NCBI RefSeq assembly: GCF_002128405.1
Contig: NZ_NETJ01000001.1
Coordinates: forward strand, 248,001 to 312,000
Direction: 5' to 3'
DNA length: 64,000 nt
Source: Gottfriedia solisilvae
GTDB lineage: Bacteria > Bacillota > Bacilli > Bacillales > Bacillaceae_G
Shown one piece after another: positions 43,215 through 51,832 of this stretch (position 1 is its first letter; the number at the start of each line of letters is the position of its first letter). The position numbers were made by a program, and so were the translations under genes. The notes under the pieces are model-generated. The model was not told the origin of the DNA. It saw only the letters and a list, made by a program, of their open reading frames with translations, and ran no database searches.

Positions 43215-43871
43215 TTATTTATTATTAGGGGTGTTTTTAAAATACTTGCTTTCTTGTAAATGAGCCGTGTCGCAAAGTAATTTAAGGTTTAAATGCTCGT
43301 TTTCAACATCTATTTCTAAATGGGTTAAACAAGTACCATGTACAAATGGGATATCCCATAGTTTTTCAATAGGCGAGTTTTTAAAGTATGCAATAATAGT
43401 CGCAACGATGACTGCGTGAGTAACGATTAAAACATTTCCGTCTTTATTTGTTTCTATAATGTTTTTTAATACTTCTTCAACTCTATTTCTTACATTCTTT
43501 AGGCTTTCTCCATTATGAGGTAGGTGATTATACGCACTTGGAGATTCCCATAGTGATGAAAACTCATTTTCAAATCGTTCATTAATTTCAGATTTTGTTT
43601 TCCCTTCCCACTCACCAAAATTTATTTCTCTTAAATTTTCATCTAGGAAGATTGGAATATCATTTACTCCCGATAAGATTTTTGCAGTATTCAAAGCCCT
43701 CATACTTGGACTTGAATAAATAGACTGAAAACGAATTCCTGAGATTTTTTGACTCAGTGCCTTCGCATCATTGATTCCCTTTGATGTTAAAGGAGAATCC
43801 TTCCATCCTTGTAATCGATTTTGAATATTCCACTCTGTTTCTCCATGTCTTGTTAAATAAATATGTAACAA
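43215..43871 (-). CDS. Histidine phosphatase-family (PhoE/GpmB-like) protein
   Basis: 218 residues. The phospho-histidine motif TRHGETEWN is at residues 7-15, and the other active-site pieces are SSPSMRALNTA, REINFGEWEGKT and VTHAVIVAT (second His). TTG start with GGGGGA upstream. Cytoplasmic cofactor-independent-looking broad-specificity phosphatase or alpha-ribazole phosphatase-like; the substrate is unknown. Just downstream of galE but with its own RBS; 70 bases separate them, so co-transcription is likely. Confidence 0.85.
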   Translation of the reverse strand: MLHIYLTRHGETEWNIQNRLQGWKDSPLTSKGINDAKALSQKISGIRFQSIYSSPSMRALNTAKILSGVNDIPIFLDENLREINFGEWEGKTKSEINERFENEFSSLWESPSAYNHLPHNGESLKNVRNRVEEVLKNIIETNKDGNVLIVTHAVIVATIIAYFKNSPIEKLWDIPFVHGTCLTHLEIDVENEHLNLKLLCDTAHLQESKYFKNTPNNK

Positions 43872-43941
43872 ATTTATATCCCCCGAACATTAAAAACTAT
43901 CGATTAACCTATACGGACTATTTTATTAGCTATTAGTAAAA

Positions 43942-44937
43942 TTAGTTATGATTTCTTTGTTCATTCCAATTCATCGCATCTTTTACACCTTCTTCTATTG
44001 ATAAAGACGCAGACCAATTTAATAGTTTATTTACTTTTTCAACATTTGCAAATGCCCCAGCAACGTCACCTAATCTAGGTTCAGTTTCAATTTTGTCGAT
44101 TATTTTTCCGTATACATTTTCAAAAATAGAAATAAATTCCTTTACCGTTATCCCTTCGCCTTTTCCAATATTTAAGACGAGATACGGTTTTTGAGGTTCA
44201 TCTGATAGTTCAAATGCATTCTCAAAGTTTTCAACAGCTTTTACATGAGCCATCGCTAAATCCCAAATATGAATATAGTCTCTTATGCCTGTACCATCTT
44301 TTGTTGGCCAATTTGTACCCGTAATCTTAAATACTTCCCCTTCTTCTGATACGGATTTTAATAACTTACCTAGTAAATGAGAAGGAAATTTGATCGTTGC
44401 ACCAGTACGCATTTTCGGATCTGCACCAATTGGGTTGAAATATCGCAATGACATCCCTCTTAGACCATATGCATAACAAAAGTCTTCGAGAATCATCTCA
44501 GTCATATACTTAGTTCTAGCATAAGGACTTCTTGGGTTTAATGGTGATTCTTCTGTTACGACTAAATCAATTGGATCGTCATAAATAGATGCAGAAGAGC
44601 TATAAACGATTTTGTGATACCCAAATTCTTTTAAGTTTGTAAATAAAGCAATTGATTTTGTCACATTTTCTGTATAATATTCACTTGGGTCCTTAACAGA
44701 ATCAGGAACAACCGTCATCGCTGCTAGATGAATTGTAAAATCTATATCTGGATGTTCTGTAATGATTTTCTTCAGTAACTCCTTATCTGAAATATCTCCT
44801 TGATAAAAAACTTTGTCAAAAGTAAAATCCGAGCGATCATTTTTGTCTAAAATGACTGGAATATGTCCGTTATCAATTAATGCATAACACACAGTACTTC
44901 CTATATAACCAGTTCCGCCAGTAACTAATATTTTCAT
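43942..44937 (-). CDS. galE: UDP-glucose 4-epimerase
   Basis: 331-residue extended short-chain dehydrogenase interconverting UDP-glucose and UDP-galactose. NAD motif TGGTGYIGS at residues 6-14, catalytic Ser in YSSSASIY and Tyr-Lys in SPYARTKYM (about 139-147), then LRYFNPIGA and GTGIRDYIHIWDLA. RBS TAGGAG. Slightly divergent sequence (NDRSDFTFDKVFYQGDI) from the main Bacillus GalE, so a related epimerase such as for UDP-GlcNAc is possible. Confidence 0.9.
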   Translation of the reverse strand: MKILVTGGTGYIGSTVCYALIDNGHIPVILDKNDRSDFTFDKVFYQGDISDKELLKKIITEHPDIDFTIHLAAMTVVPDSVKDPSEYYTENVTKSIALFTNLKEFGYHKIVYSSSASIYDDPIDLVVTEESPLNPRSPYARTKYMTEMILEDFCYAYGLRGMSLRYFNPIGADPKMRTGATIKFPSHLLGKLLKSVSEEGEVFKITGTNWPTKDGTGIRDYIHIWDLAMAHVKAVENFENAFELSDEPQKPYLVLNIGKGEGITVKEFISIFENVYGKIIDKIETEPRLGDVAGAFANVEKVNKLLNWSASLSIEEGVKDAMNWNEQRNHN

Positions 44938-44981
44938 ATGTATTTCTCCTAATTTTTGTATAGAATGATCATTTTATGGTA

Positions 44982-45125
44982 TTACTTCTCCAAATTTCTA
45001 CGCTCAAATAACAATCCTACAATTATTCCTAATAATATATTTGTAATAAATATTGGTTGAAATGGATCGGTTTTTGAAAATATAAAAGTTAATACACCTG
45101 CTATTACTCCCCATAAAATCGGCAT
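44982..45125 (-). CDS. 47-residue membrane peptide upstream of galE
   Basis: Small ORF read by hand: GGGGAG eight bases before the ATG at 45123-45125, two hydrophobic segments (MPILWGVIAGVLTFIF; FITNILLGIIVGLLF), charged end RRNLEK. It ends 45 bases before the galE ATG in the same orientation, so it may be co-transcribed. No family recognised. Confidence 0.55.
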   Translation of the reverse strand: MPILWGVIAGVLTFIFSKTDPFQPIFITNILLGIIVGLLFERRNLEK

Positions 45126-45486
45126 AAAATTATCTCCCCACTAAAATTGTTTTTAATTTGAGCAGACCTGAATAATATCCATCGCTTTATAATTAAGACT
45201 CAAATAGTTATAAGTAAATCAGTTTGTACCCATCTTTGTTCACATTTTACTCAAACAGATAAAGAATGCAAATCTTCACCATATTTTACCATGAAAACAT
45301 TATTCTTTAACTTTTTATTCCTTTAAAAAAATGACTTTTACTTTCTTATCTTAAATTGATTGTATTAATGGCATATATGGCAAGTTTCTTTTTATTTCGG
45401 CAATAGTGGTTGAGATATCTTTTATAGTCGTCAGCCTCTTACGTTACATCAATATAATTACGTATAAATATAATGAATAATAAATT
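45126..45486. other. Intergenic stretch, nothing found
   Basis: AT-rich, no ORF with an RBS, no structured leader or repeat seen. Probably the promoter of the 47-residue peptide/galE unit. Confidence 0.4.
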
Positions 45487-45513
45487 AAAAAAACGATTCC
45501 AATTAAGAATCGT
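45487..45513 (-). terminator. Intrinsic terminator
   Basis: ACGATTC / GAATCGT arms followed on the minus strand by TTTTTTTAATT, after the DJ-1 gene. Confidence 0.75.
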
Positions 45514-45518
45514 CTCTT

Positions 45519-46088
45519 TTAATTTATTGAAGGAACTGCAAAGTATTTTAATGGCTCTTTATCATCTTCTGAAATTGTTCCAAGTGCACGCAACACTTCT
45601 TCAGCAAATTTTAAATAATTTGAGCCTGTTGCTGTAATAACATTTTGATCTATCACAAGATAATCTTCCCGTTTATTTGTCCAATTTAACACGTCTGTGT
45701 ACTCTCTATCTTCTTTGGAAAGAGAAGCTGTGTAGCTTATTTCATTTAAAATGCCCGCTGCTCCTAATAATGCTGGACCACCACATATTGCACCAATCAT
45801 TTTATTGTTAGTATAAAAATCTCTTATTAACGAAAGTAGTAATTCATTTTCTAATAAAGGATATGGTGAGCCTCCTGGTATTAATAAAGCTTCATAATCA
45901 TTACTATTAATATTTTTAATCGAATGGTCTGCTAAAATTTTTAAATTCCCTGCAGAAATAATCGGTATATCATTAGTATTTATTGAAAAAGTTTCTAATT
46001 GTATTCCTTTGCCCCTTAAACATGTAATTAATATTGAGATTTCAAACTCTGCAAAAGAGTCATAAACAAACAATAATACTTTTTTCAT
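45519..46088 (-). CDS. DJ-1/PfpI-family protein
   Basis: 189 residues of the class I glutamine amidotransferase-like fold. Nucleophile Cys102 lies in AICGGPALLGAAG; the conserved acidic residue is Glu/Asp in the YDSFAEFE segment (about 10-17). ALLIPGGSPYP precedes the active site. Members act as chaperones, deglycases or proteases; none can be chosen here. RBS AGGAG. An (AAT)9 tract lies 50 bases upstream of the ATG. Confidence 0.85.
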   Translation of the reverse strand: MKKVLLFVYDSFAEFEISILITCLRGKGIQLETFSINTNDIPIISAGNLKILADHSIKNINSNDYEALLIPGGSPYPLLENELLLSLIRDFYTNNKMIGAICGGPALLGAAGILNEISYTASLSKEDREYTDVLNWTNKREDYLVIDQNVITATGSNYLKFAEEVLRALGTISEDDKEPLKYFAVPSIN

Positions 46089-46137
46089 TATTCTACTCTC
46101 CTAAAATATAAATATTTTTTATTAAATTAATACTACA

Positions 46138-46166
46138 AATAATAATAATAATAATAATAATAATAA
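46138..46166. repeat. (AAT)9 microsatellite in the DJ-1 gene promoter region
   Basis: Nine perfect AAT triplets plus AA, located 50-78 bases upstream of the start codon at 46088 and downstream of the MFS gene. Confidence 0.9.
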
Positions 46167-46245
46167 ACATAAAATATTCATTTTTCTAATTAATCAGATT
46201 TCTGAACAACATAAACATGTCACGCGTAAATTACAGATAGTTTTT

Positions 46246-47493
46246 TTACTTTGAGAAATAAGTCATTCTCGTTTTTATTAATCTTTTCTCAGCAAAAAAT
46301 AGAATCATTAAAAGTAAGATTACTGAGATTAAAAATAATAAAATTGAAGAGACGATGACGATTTTTTGTAATGAAATACTATTTGTTAAGGACCCAAATA
46401 AGATTGTAAAAATTATGATGAAAAATGCTTGTAATAATCCAAATAGACTACCCACTCGACCCATTATTTCAACAGGTATTTGTTTTTGGTAATACGTATC
46501 AAATCCAGTATTTGCAAAAGATAGCGCAAATGATAGTAAAAAGAATCCTAACGAAGCAATTTTAAAATCATTAGAAAATGCATAAATGAGGTAACCAAAG
46601 GATAAAAATATAGATCCATAACCTATTAATTTGCTAGAGTCGAATCGATGGGCAAAAACTGAATTAACAACAGACCCAATTACAAATCCTACTCCAGCTA
46701 TACTTACTAGGAAGCCGTACTTTGTATTTGATAGATTCAACACTTCTTTAGAAAAGGCTACTTCAAGTGAATCAACTGTTGTTGTCATGATGATTATAAA
46801 GTAAAAAAGTATAAATATGTACATCATTTTTATTTGTGATTTGCAATATGTAATAACTAGATGCCAATCTTTTCTTAGTATTTTGAACCCAAATTTTGTA
46901 TTCGAGAAATCTTGCTTTTCTTCCTCCTCAATATTTGGTAAGAAGATAGTTAATACGCCAGACAAAATTAATGCCACACCATTTATGATAATTGCAAATG
47001 CTGGTGAACCCATCATAAAGAGTAAACCTGCAACTGATGGACCAAGTACAAATGCACCAGAACCTACTAAACTACGTAATGAGTTAAATCGTTGCCTCTT
47101 TTCTTCTGGTACAAGCTTGGTCAAATAAATCATCGACGCTTGATAAAAAATGTCACCAGCCATATTAATAAAAAAAACAATAATAAAAATAAGCCACAAG
47201 GATGAAATCAAAGGTAAGATTATGATCAATAGTGCTCTAACAATATCTAGGGCAATCATGATACTTCGTTTATTTATTCGATCAATCATGCTACCGCTCC
47301 AAAAATTAGTAAATAAAGTAGCTAATGGTTTTATAATATATAATAATGACACAGCAAATGCTGAAGAAGTTGTATCAAGAATAATTAAATTAAGTGCGAT
47401 GAAATAAATCCATGCACCTATATTTGACAGTCCAATGCTTGATAACAAAATAAAAATGGACCTCTGTTTATTGAAATAATTACTTTTAAACAT
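46246..47493 (-). CDS. MFS efflux-type transporter under T-box control
   Basis: 415 residues, twelve spans, MFS_3 / MefA-like layout (MSTs of the enterobactin/macrolide exporter group): SNIGAWIYFIALNLIIL, the span 2-3 loop GSMIDRINKRSIMI with the typical D-R-x-x-R-R pattern, and a second half starting near residue 220. GGGGGG lies six bases before ATG 47493; ATG 47496 is also possible. It is the first and only gene downstream of a T-box, so it should be induced when a specific tRNA is uncharged. That is odd for a drug exporter, and suggests an amino-acid-related substrate. Confidence 0.85.
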   Translation of the reverse strand: MFKSNYFNKQRSIFILLSSIGLSNIGAWIYFIALNLIILDTTSSAFAVSLLYIIKPLATLFTNFWSGSMIDRINKRSIMIALDIVRALLIIILPLISSLWLIFIIVFFINMAGDIFYQASMIYLTKLVPEEKRQRFNSLRSLVGSGAFVLGPSVAGLLFMMGSPAFAIIINGVALILSGVLTIFLPNIEEEEKQDFSNTKFGFKILRKDWHLVITYCKSQIKMMYIFILFYFIIIMTTTVDSLEVAFSKEVLNLSNTKYGFLVSIAGVGFVIGSVVNSVFAHRFDSSKLIGYGSIFLSFGYLIYAFSNDFKIASLGFFLLSFALSFANTGFDTYYQKQIPVEIMGRVGSLFGLLQAFFIIIFTILFGSLTNSISLQKIVIVSSILLFLISVILLLMILFFAEKRLIKTRMTYFSK

Positions 47494-47540
47494 CATGTAC
47501 CCCCCTGACTTAATTTGTAAAAGAATGAAAACTTCCCAAC

Positions 47541-47812
47541 AAAAAAAATCTCACCTCCAAGACCGTTGTCTTGGGGACGAGATTTGAAAGTCGCGGTACC
47601 ACCCCAGTTTGTCAATATGTCACCATATTAACCTCTTTAGGTATTTTAATATATACCTACGCTCTTTAACAGGAGCACCTGTCACATTATCCTCTAGAAA
47701 TTCTGATTCCAATGTGAAGCTCAGAGTCTTGCTTCAATAAATCTTTCTTACTCCTTTTCAGCTTACGGAGCTCTCTGCAAAGAAATCATTTATCTACTCT
47801 TCTCTTCATCGC
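47541..47812 (-). promoter_or_regulatory. T-box leader ahead of MFS gene, probable Lys specifier (AAG)
   Basis: On the minus strand GGTGGTACCGCG (47592-47603) is the T-box; AAATCTC..CCAAGAC..GTCTTGG..GAGATTT with eight T (47541-47585) is the terminator. Stem I has the K-turn (GATGA/GAG), helix AGAG/CTCT, loop-E AGTA/GAA and the apical AGAGAGC and GCTGAAA. The specifier loop is GCAAGA; in the register used by the Met T-box of this window (triplet, purine, helix) the codon is AAG at 47728-47730, lysine. GCA (alanine) or CAA (glutamine) are the other readings. Confidence 0.9.
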
Positions 47813-48060
47813 AAAATAATTTTTTCAATATTAACATTAATTTGTTTAATAGTAAATGATAATTTTTTAAAAAATTTCGTATAGTGAATAGTAAATTTGT
47901 ATATTTTGTAGGATTTTGGAAAAAACAACGATGGGAATATTTGTCGATTTTACGACCTCTATTCTGTCTTTTTCATAAAAATGAAAGTGCTCATCATATT
48001 ATTTAGATTGGTTACGTATAAACGTTTCTAATAAATTAAACTTTTCAAAAGGAGAATATC

Positions 48061-48891
48061 ATGAAAAAAACATTAGTTTCAGCTTCAATCGTAGCTGCAT
48101 TTGCCGTTGGGTCTCTTGCAGGAATTAATATTAGTAGAGCGGATTTACAAAAAAGTACACAAGAACACTTAGTAATGGCTACAAACTGGTTCCAAACATC
48201 TGCAGAAAATAAGGCATTGCAAATTCAAACGTACAATGTAGCTAAAGAAGAGCTTGCAGAAACAATGGTTAAGAAGATTGCTAAGGATAAGAAAAATAAG
48301 AAAAAAGCTAAACCTGCTGCAGTTGTATTAGATATCGATGAAACAGTATTAGACAACTCACCTCACACTGCATGGACAATTAAAAATAATGTTGCATATC
48401 CAGAAGGTTGGGATGAATGGATTCATATGGCTAAAGCGGAATTGATTCCAGGAGCGAAGGATTTCTTATTAGCTGCTAAAAAATTAAAAGTAGATATTTA
48501 TTACATTTCTAACCGTACAGAAGCAGAACGTGCTGACACTGTTAAAAATATGAAATTACATGGTTTACCTAATCTAGATGAAAAGCACTTATTATTAAAA
48601 TCAACAACATCTCAAAAAGGACCAAGACAACAAGAGATTGAGAAAACGCATGAAATTGTAATGTTAATTGGTGACAATGCAAACGATCTTTCTGATATTT
48701 TCTATAAAGCAGATTTAAATACTCGTTACAATAACGTTGATAAAATTGCAAAAGATTTAGGTGTTAAATATATTCAGCTTCCTAATCCGATGTATGGTGA
48801 CTTTGAAGGTGCTATTTATAACTATGACTTTAAAAAGACTGAAGATCAAAAAGCAGCTGATCGTTACAACGCTTTAAAAACAATGAAATAA
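48061..48891 (+). CDS. Secreted HAD class IIIB acid phosphatase (e(P4)-like)
   Basis: 276 residues with a signal peptide (MKKTLVSASIVAAFAVGSLAG) but no lipobox cysteine, so it is probably secreted or membrane-anchored rather than a lipoprotein. The DDDD-type catalytic motif is LDIDETVLDN (Asp91, Asp93); WIHMAKAELIPGAKDFL and SNRTEAE are motif II regions, LIGDNANDL motif IV. This is the 5'-nucleotidase, lipoprotein e(P4) family that dephosphorylates nucleotides outside the cell. RBS AAAAGGAG. Monocistronic with terminator. Confidence 0.9.
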   Translation: MKKTLVSASIVAAFAVGSLAGINISRADLQKSTQEHLVMATNWFQTSAENKALQIQTYNVAKEELAETMVKKIAKDKKNKKKAKPAAVVLDIDETVLDNSPHTAWTIKNNVAYPEGWDEWIHMAKAELIPGAKDFLLAAKKLKVDIYYISNRTEAERADTVKNMKLHGLPNLDEKHLLLKSTTSQKGPRQQEIEKTHEIVMLIGDNANDLSDIFYKADLNTRYNNVDKIAKDLGVKYIQLPNPMYGDFEGAIYNYDFKKTEDQKAADRYNALKTMK

Positions 48892-48899
48892 ATACTTCC

Positions 48900-48938
48900 A
48901 AAGGGTTAGTGAGGCTTAATGCTCCACTACCCTTTTTT
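48900..48938 (+). terminator. Intrinsic terminator
   Basis: AAGGGTTAGTG-loop-CACTACCCTT followed by TTTTG. Confidence 0.85.
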
Positions 48939-49049
48939 GTTTCATTATTTCCTCCATTCACCTTTTACTTTAGGCATTATCTATTTTCATTCGTAATAAA
49001 TTATGAATGAATAGAAAATGAATATAATTCGAATTATGGGGGTCATTTC

Positions 49050-49853
49050 ATGCCTTATATTGAAATTAACGCCAATACGAAACTACATTATGAAGGGTTT
49101 GGAGAAGGTCAACCAGTCATTTTTATACATGGTGTGATGATGAGTAGTAAATTTTTCTATAAACAAGTACCCTATTTTAAAGAAAATTATCGTGTCATTA
49201 CACTAGATTTACGTGCTCACGGACAGTCAACACATGTTATGGATGGTCACACTGTAGCTCAATATGCTAGGGATCTTAAATACTTTATTGATAAATTACA
49301 ATTAAAAGACGTTATTTTAGTTGGATGGTCGATGGGTGCGTTTGTTCTTTGGGATTATGTAAATCAGTTTGGAACAAATCAAATTAAAGCTTTAACGATT
49401 GTTGACCAATCTGCGTCAGATTTTATATGGCCAGATTGGGAATTTGGAGCTTTTGATTTCAATATTTTAAAAAATGTAATGCAATCTATTCAAGAAGATC
49501 AACATACCTTTAATAGTGAATTTATATACGGGATGTTTAAAGAAAAACCTGATCCGAATGATCATAAATGGATTTTAGAAGAAATGAACCGATTGCCTGC
49601 TGCAATTGCAAGTACAATCGTATTTAATCAAACTGCAGTAGATTATCGTGAAACACTGTCAAATGTAAATGTCCCAACTTTAATTTGCTTTGGTAGCGCT
49701 GGCTTCTTTCCATTAGCTGCAGGTGAATATATACAAAGTAAAATAAAAGACGCTAAGTTTGTCCCTTTTTACAATAGTAGTCATTTATTATTCTTAGAAG
49801 AAACGGATAAATTTAATGCTGAACTAGATATATTTTTTAAAAGTTTACAATAA
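49050..49853 (+). CDS. Alpha/beta hydrolase
   Basis: 267 residues. Oxyanion region VIFIHGVMMSSKF, nucleophile Ser94 in VGWSMGAF, acid candidate after TLICFGSAGFF (unusual, the expected Asp position reads Ser-Ala-Gly) and His in NSSHLLFLEE. The missing obvious Asp makes catalysis uncertain, though a Glu/Asp elsewhere could serve. It belongs to the esterase/haloperoxidase group. RBS GGGGGT. Convergent with desR. Confidence 0.82.
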   Translation: MPYIEINANTKLHYEGFGEGQPVIFIHGVMMSSKFFYKQVPYFKENYRVITLDLRAHGQSTHVMDGHTVAQYARDLKYFIDKLQLKDVILVGWSMGAFVLWDYVNQFGTNQIKALTIVDQSASDFIWPDWEFGAFDFNILKNVMQSIQEDQHTFNSEFIYGMFKEKPDPNDHKWILEEMNRLPAAIASTIVFNQTAVDYRETLSNVNVPTLICFGSAGFFPLAAGEYIQSKIKDAKFVPFYNSSHLLFLEETDKFNAELDIFFKSLQ

Positions 49854-49865
49854 TAATGTTGAAAA

Positions 49866-49895
49866 CAAAAAAAGCGATTCTTAATTGAATCGCTT
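49866..49895. terminator. Terminator between hydrolase and desR
   Basis: AAGCGATTC-TTAATT-GAATCGCTT. T-run is better on the minus strand (seven T), so it mainly serves desR. Confidence 0.75.
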
Positions 49896-49968
49896 CATTG
49901 TGTATACAAAGTATAAAAGTATAGATAGTCAGACTGTTCGATAACTCAGTTTGTCGGGCAGTCCGACA

Positions 49969-50568
49969 TTATTTAAACCAACCTTTTTCTTTTGATTGTT
50001 TAATGGCTTCAATTCTATTTTTAACTTCTAATTTATCTAAAATCATTGATATATAGTTTCGTACGGTGCCAGTTTTCAAGCTTAATTCATCAGCAATTTC
50101 CTTAGTGTTTTTTCCGTCTGCTACAAGGTTTAATACCTCTATCTCGCGTTCAGTTAAAGGATTCTCCTCACTATAAACATCGTCCATTAATTCAGGAGCA
50201 TAAATTCGTTTCCCATTCATAATACTACGAATTGAGCTTGCTAATTCTTCGCTTGGACTATCTTTCAGCAAATAACCTTTTACACCAGCTTTTAATGCTC
50301 TTTGAAAATACCCAGAACGGGCAAAAGTTGTTAATATAATGACTTTGCAATCAAATTTTTTTAATTCTTCAGCTGCTTCAAGTCCAGTTTTATTTGGCAT
50401 TTCAATATCCATAATGCAAATATCAGGTTGCAATTGATTTACAAGTGAAATGGCTTGTTCTCCATCAGATGCTTTCCCAACAACTTCCATATCATCTTCT
50501 AAATTTAGCAAAGAACCTAAGGCCCCTAACAGCATTCGCTGATCTTCAGCTATCACTATTCGAATCAT
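49969..50568 (-). CDS. desR: DesR, LuxR-type response regulator of membrane fluidity
   Basis: 199 residues, the length of B. subtilis DesR. Receiver domain with phospho-acceptor Asp54 (CIMDIEMPNKTG), acidic pair EDQ at 8-10, Lys in LLKDSPSEE. LuxR helix-turn-helix ENPLTEREIEVLNLVADGKN..VRNYISMILDKLEVKNRIEA at the C-terminus. Activates the desaturase gene when DesK phosphorylates it in the cold. Starts six bases after desK ends; RBS AAGGAG. Confidence 0.95.
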   Translation of the reverse strand: MIRIVIAEDQRMLLGALGSLLNLEDDMEVVGKASDGEQAISLVNQLQPDICIMDIEMPNKTGLEAAEELKKFDCKVIILTTFARSGYFQRALKAGVKGYLLKDSPSEELASSIRSIMNGKRIYAPELMDDVYSEENPLTEREIEVLNLVADGKNTKEIADELSLKTGTVRNYISMILDKLEVKNRIEAIKQSKEKGWFK

Positions 50569-50573
50569 TTAAG

Positions 50574-51704
50574 TTACTCCTTTTCAATCTGTTTTACATC
50601 AATTGGTACTTTCATTATAATAGTTGTCCCATTTTGATTTATTACATCTAGAGAACCGTTTACAAATTCAAGTCTTTCTCTCATTCCAATCAGACCATAG
50701 CCTTTTGTGAAATTCTCTTTTGGTGTGCATCCAATTCCATTATCCTTAACGTTGATTATTAGTTCATGGTTAGTTTGATGAAAAGAAATTGAACAGGTTG
50801 TTGCTTTACTATGTTTCACAACATTTGTAACAGCTTCTTTTAAACACATACTCACAATATTTTCAGTTAAAAGTGATACATTCGTAAGCGTTAACTCTTG
50901 ATCACATTCAAATTCGATTTGAGCTGCTAATAAAATCTGCTTCACTCTTATGATCTCATCTTTAATTCGAATACCTCGCATTTGAGATACTATTTTCCGA
51001 ACTTCATTTAATGCTGTTCTTGCAGTTTGTTGTACATCCCTTATTTCGTTTTGTGCTTGTTCAGGATCTTTTGTAATCAATTTGCGTGCTAAATCACTTT
51101 TAAGTCCTATTAAGGAAAGTCGCTGACCAAGAGTGTCATGTAAATCTCTCGCGATTCTTTGTCTCTCCTCTAACTTTACGAGATCAGAAATTCTTTTATT
51201 GGCATCTACCAGTTTTTCTTCTAATTGCCCTCTTTCATTTCGACTATGAATACTAAAAGGTAATAAAATAACACTGATCCAAGTGATGACAACAAATGGT
51301 AATTGTTTAATCATAAAATCTTCTTGAAATATAATCGTGAGGTTGATAGAAATTGTTGTGATTACTAGGTGAATAATATATAAAGTTAAAAAAGTAACGC
51401 GGTTTTTCTTATTACCGATTAAATAAGCGTTAAAAAAAGCAAAGTATACATAACTAAATTGAATCGTCATTATGATTGAAATACTAATCAGAATGCTTGA
51501 CCATAAATAAATTGACCAGCCTTTTGAAATATATGCGATTCTATATAAAACAAAAAATGATACGGTAAGTATGACGCCAAAGACAATTTCAATTGTCGAG
51601 GGAGATGAAAGAAATATAAAATAAAATGGCAAGATACTTAAAACAGTCCAAATATATGGAGAAATTCCAGTACTTTTTAAGAAAATGAAATATCTTTTTA
51701 ACAT
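50574..51704 (-). CDS. desK: DesK, membrane thermosensor histidine kinase
   Basis: 376 residues: four or five membrane spans in residues 15-150 that sense bilayer thickness, a coiled-coil linker, then HisKA_3 with phospho-acceptor His189 in RQRIARDLHDTLGQRLSL and a HATPase domain (NVVKHSKA, DNGIGC, KGYGLIGMRERLE). Matches DesK in order and length. Middle gene of des-desK-desR; 112 bases separate it from des, with a terminator-like hairpin between. Confidence 0.94.
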   Translation of the reverse strand: MLKRYFIFLKSTGISPYIWTVLSILPFYFIFLSSPSTIEIVFGVILTVSFFVLYRIAYISKGWSIYLWSSILISISIIMTIQFSYVYFAFFNAYLIGNKKNRVTFLTLYIIHLVITTISINLTIIFQEDFMIKQLPFVVITWISVILLPFSIHSRNERGQLEEKLVDANKRISDLVKLEERQRIARDLHDTLGQRLSLIGLKSDLARKLITKDPEQAQNEIRDVQQTARTALNEVRKIVSQMRGIRIKDEIIRVKQILLAAQIEFECDQELTLTNVSLLTENIVSMCLKEAVTNVVKHSKATTCSISFHQTNHELIINVKDNGIGCTPKENFTKGYGLIGMRERLEFVNGSLDVINQNGTTIIMKVPIDVKQIEKE

Positions 51705-51805
51705 GAAGTTGTCCTCTTTTTTTAGAAATAAAAATTTGAATCATTTTTAATTTTACCATAATTCCAGACTGTTCGTTTTGTTTATGTTTATTGATTGGAA
51801 GACAT

Positions 51806-51832
51806 AAATCAAAAGCTCAGACAGAGTCTGAA
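51806..51832 (-). terminator. Terminator hairpin overlapping the des stop codon
   Basis: On the minus strand TTCAGAC-TCT-GTCTGAG followed by CTTTTGATTT. The stop TGA lies inside the stem. It may reduce read-through into desK. Confidence 0.6.

Noticed and set aside
49925-49965. Imperfect hairpin CAGACTG..CAGTCCGAC downstream of desR, reminiscent of the ends of repeat A
   Set aside because: Only the outer few bases resemble repeat A; the core blocks are absent, so I do not count it as a copy.
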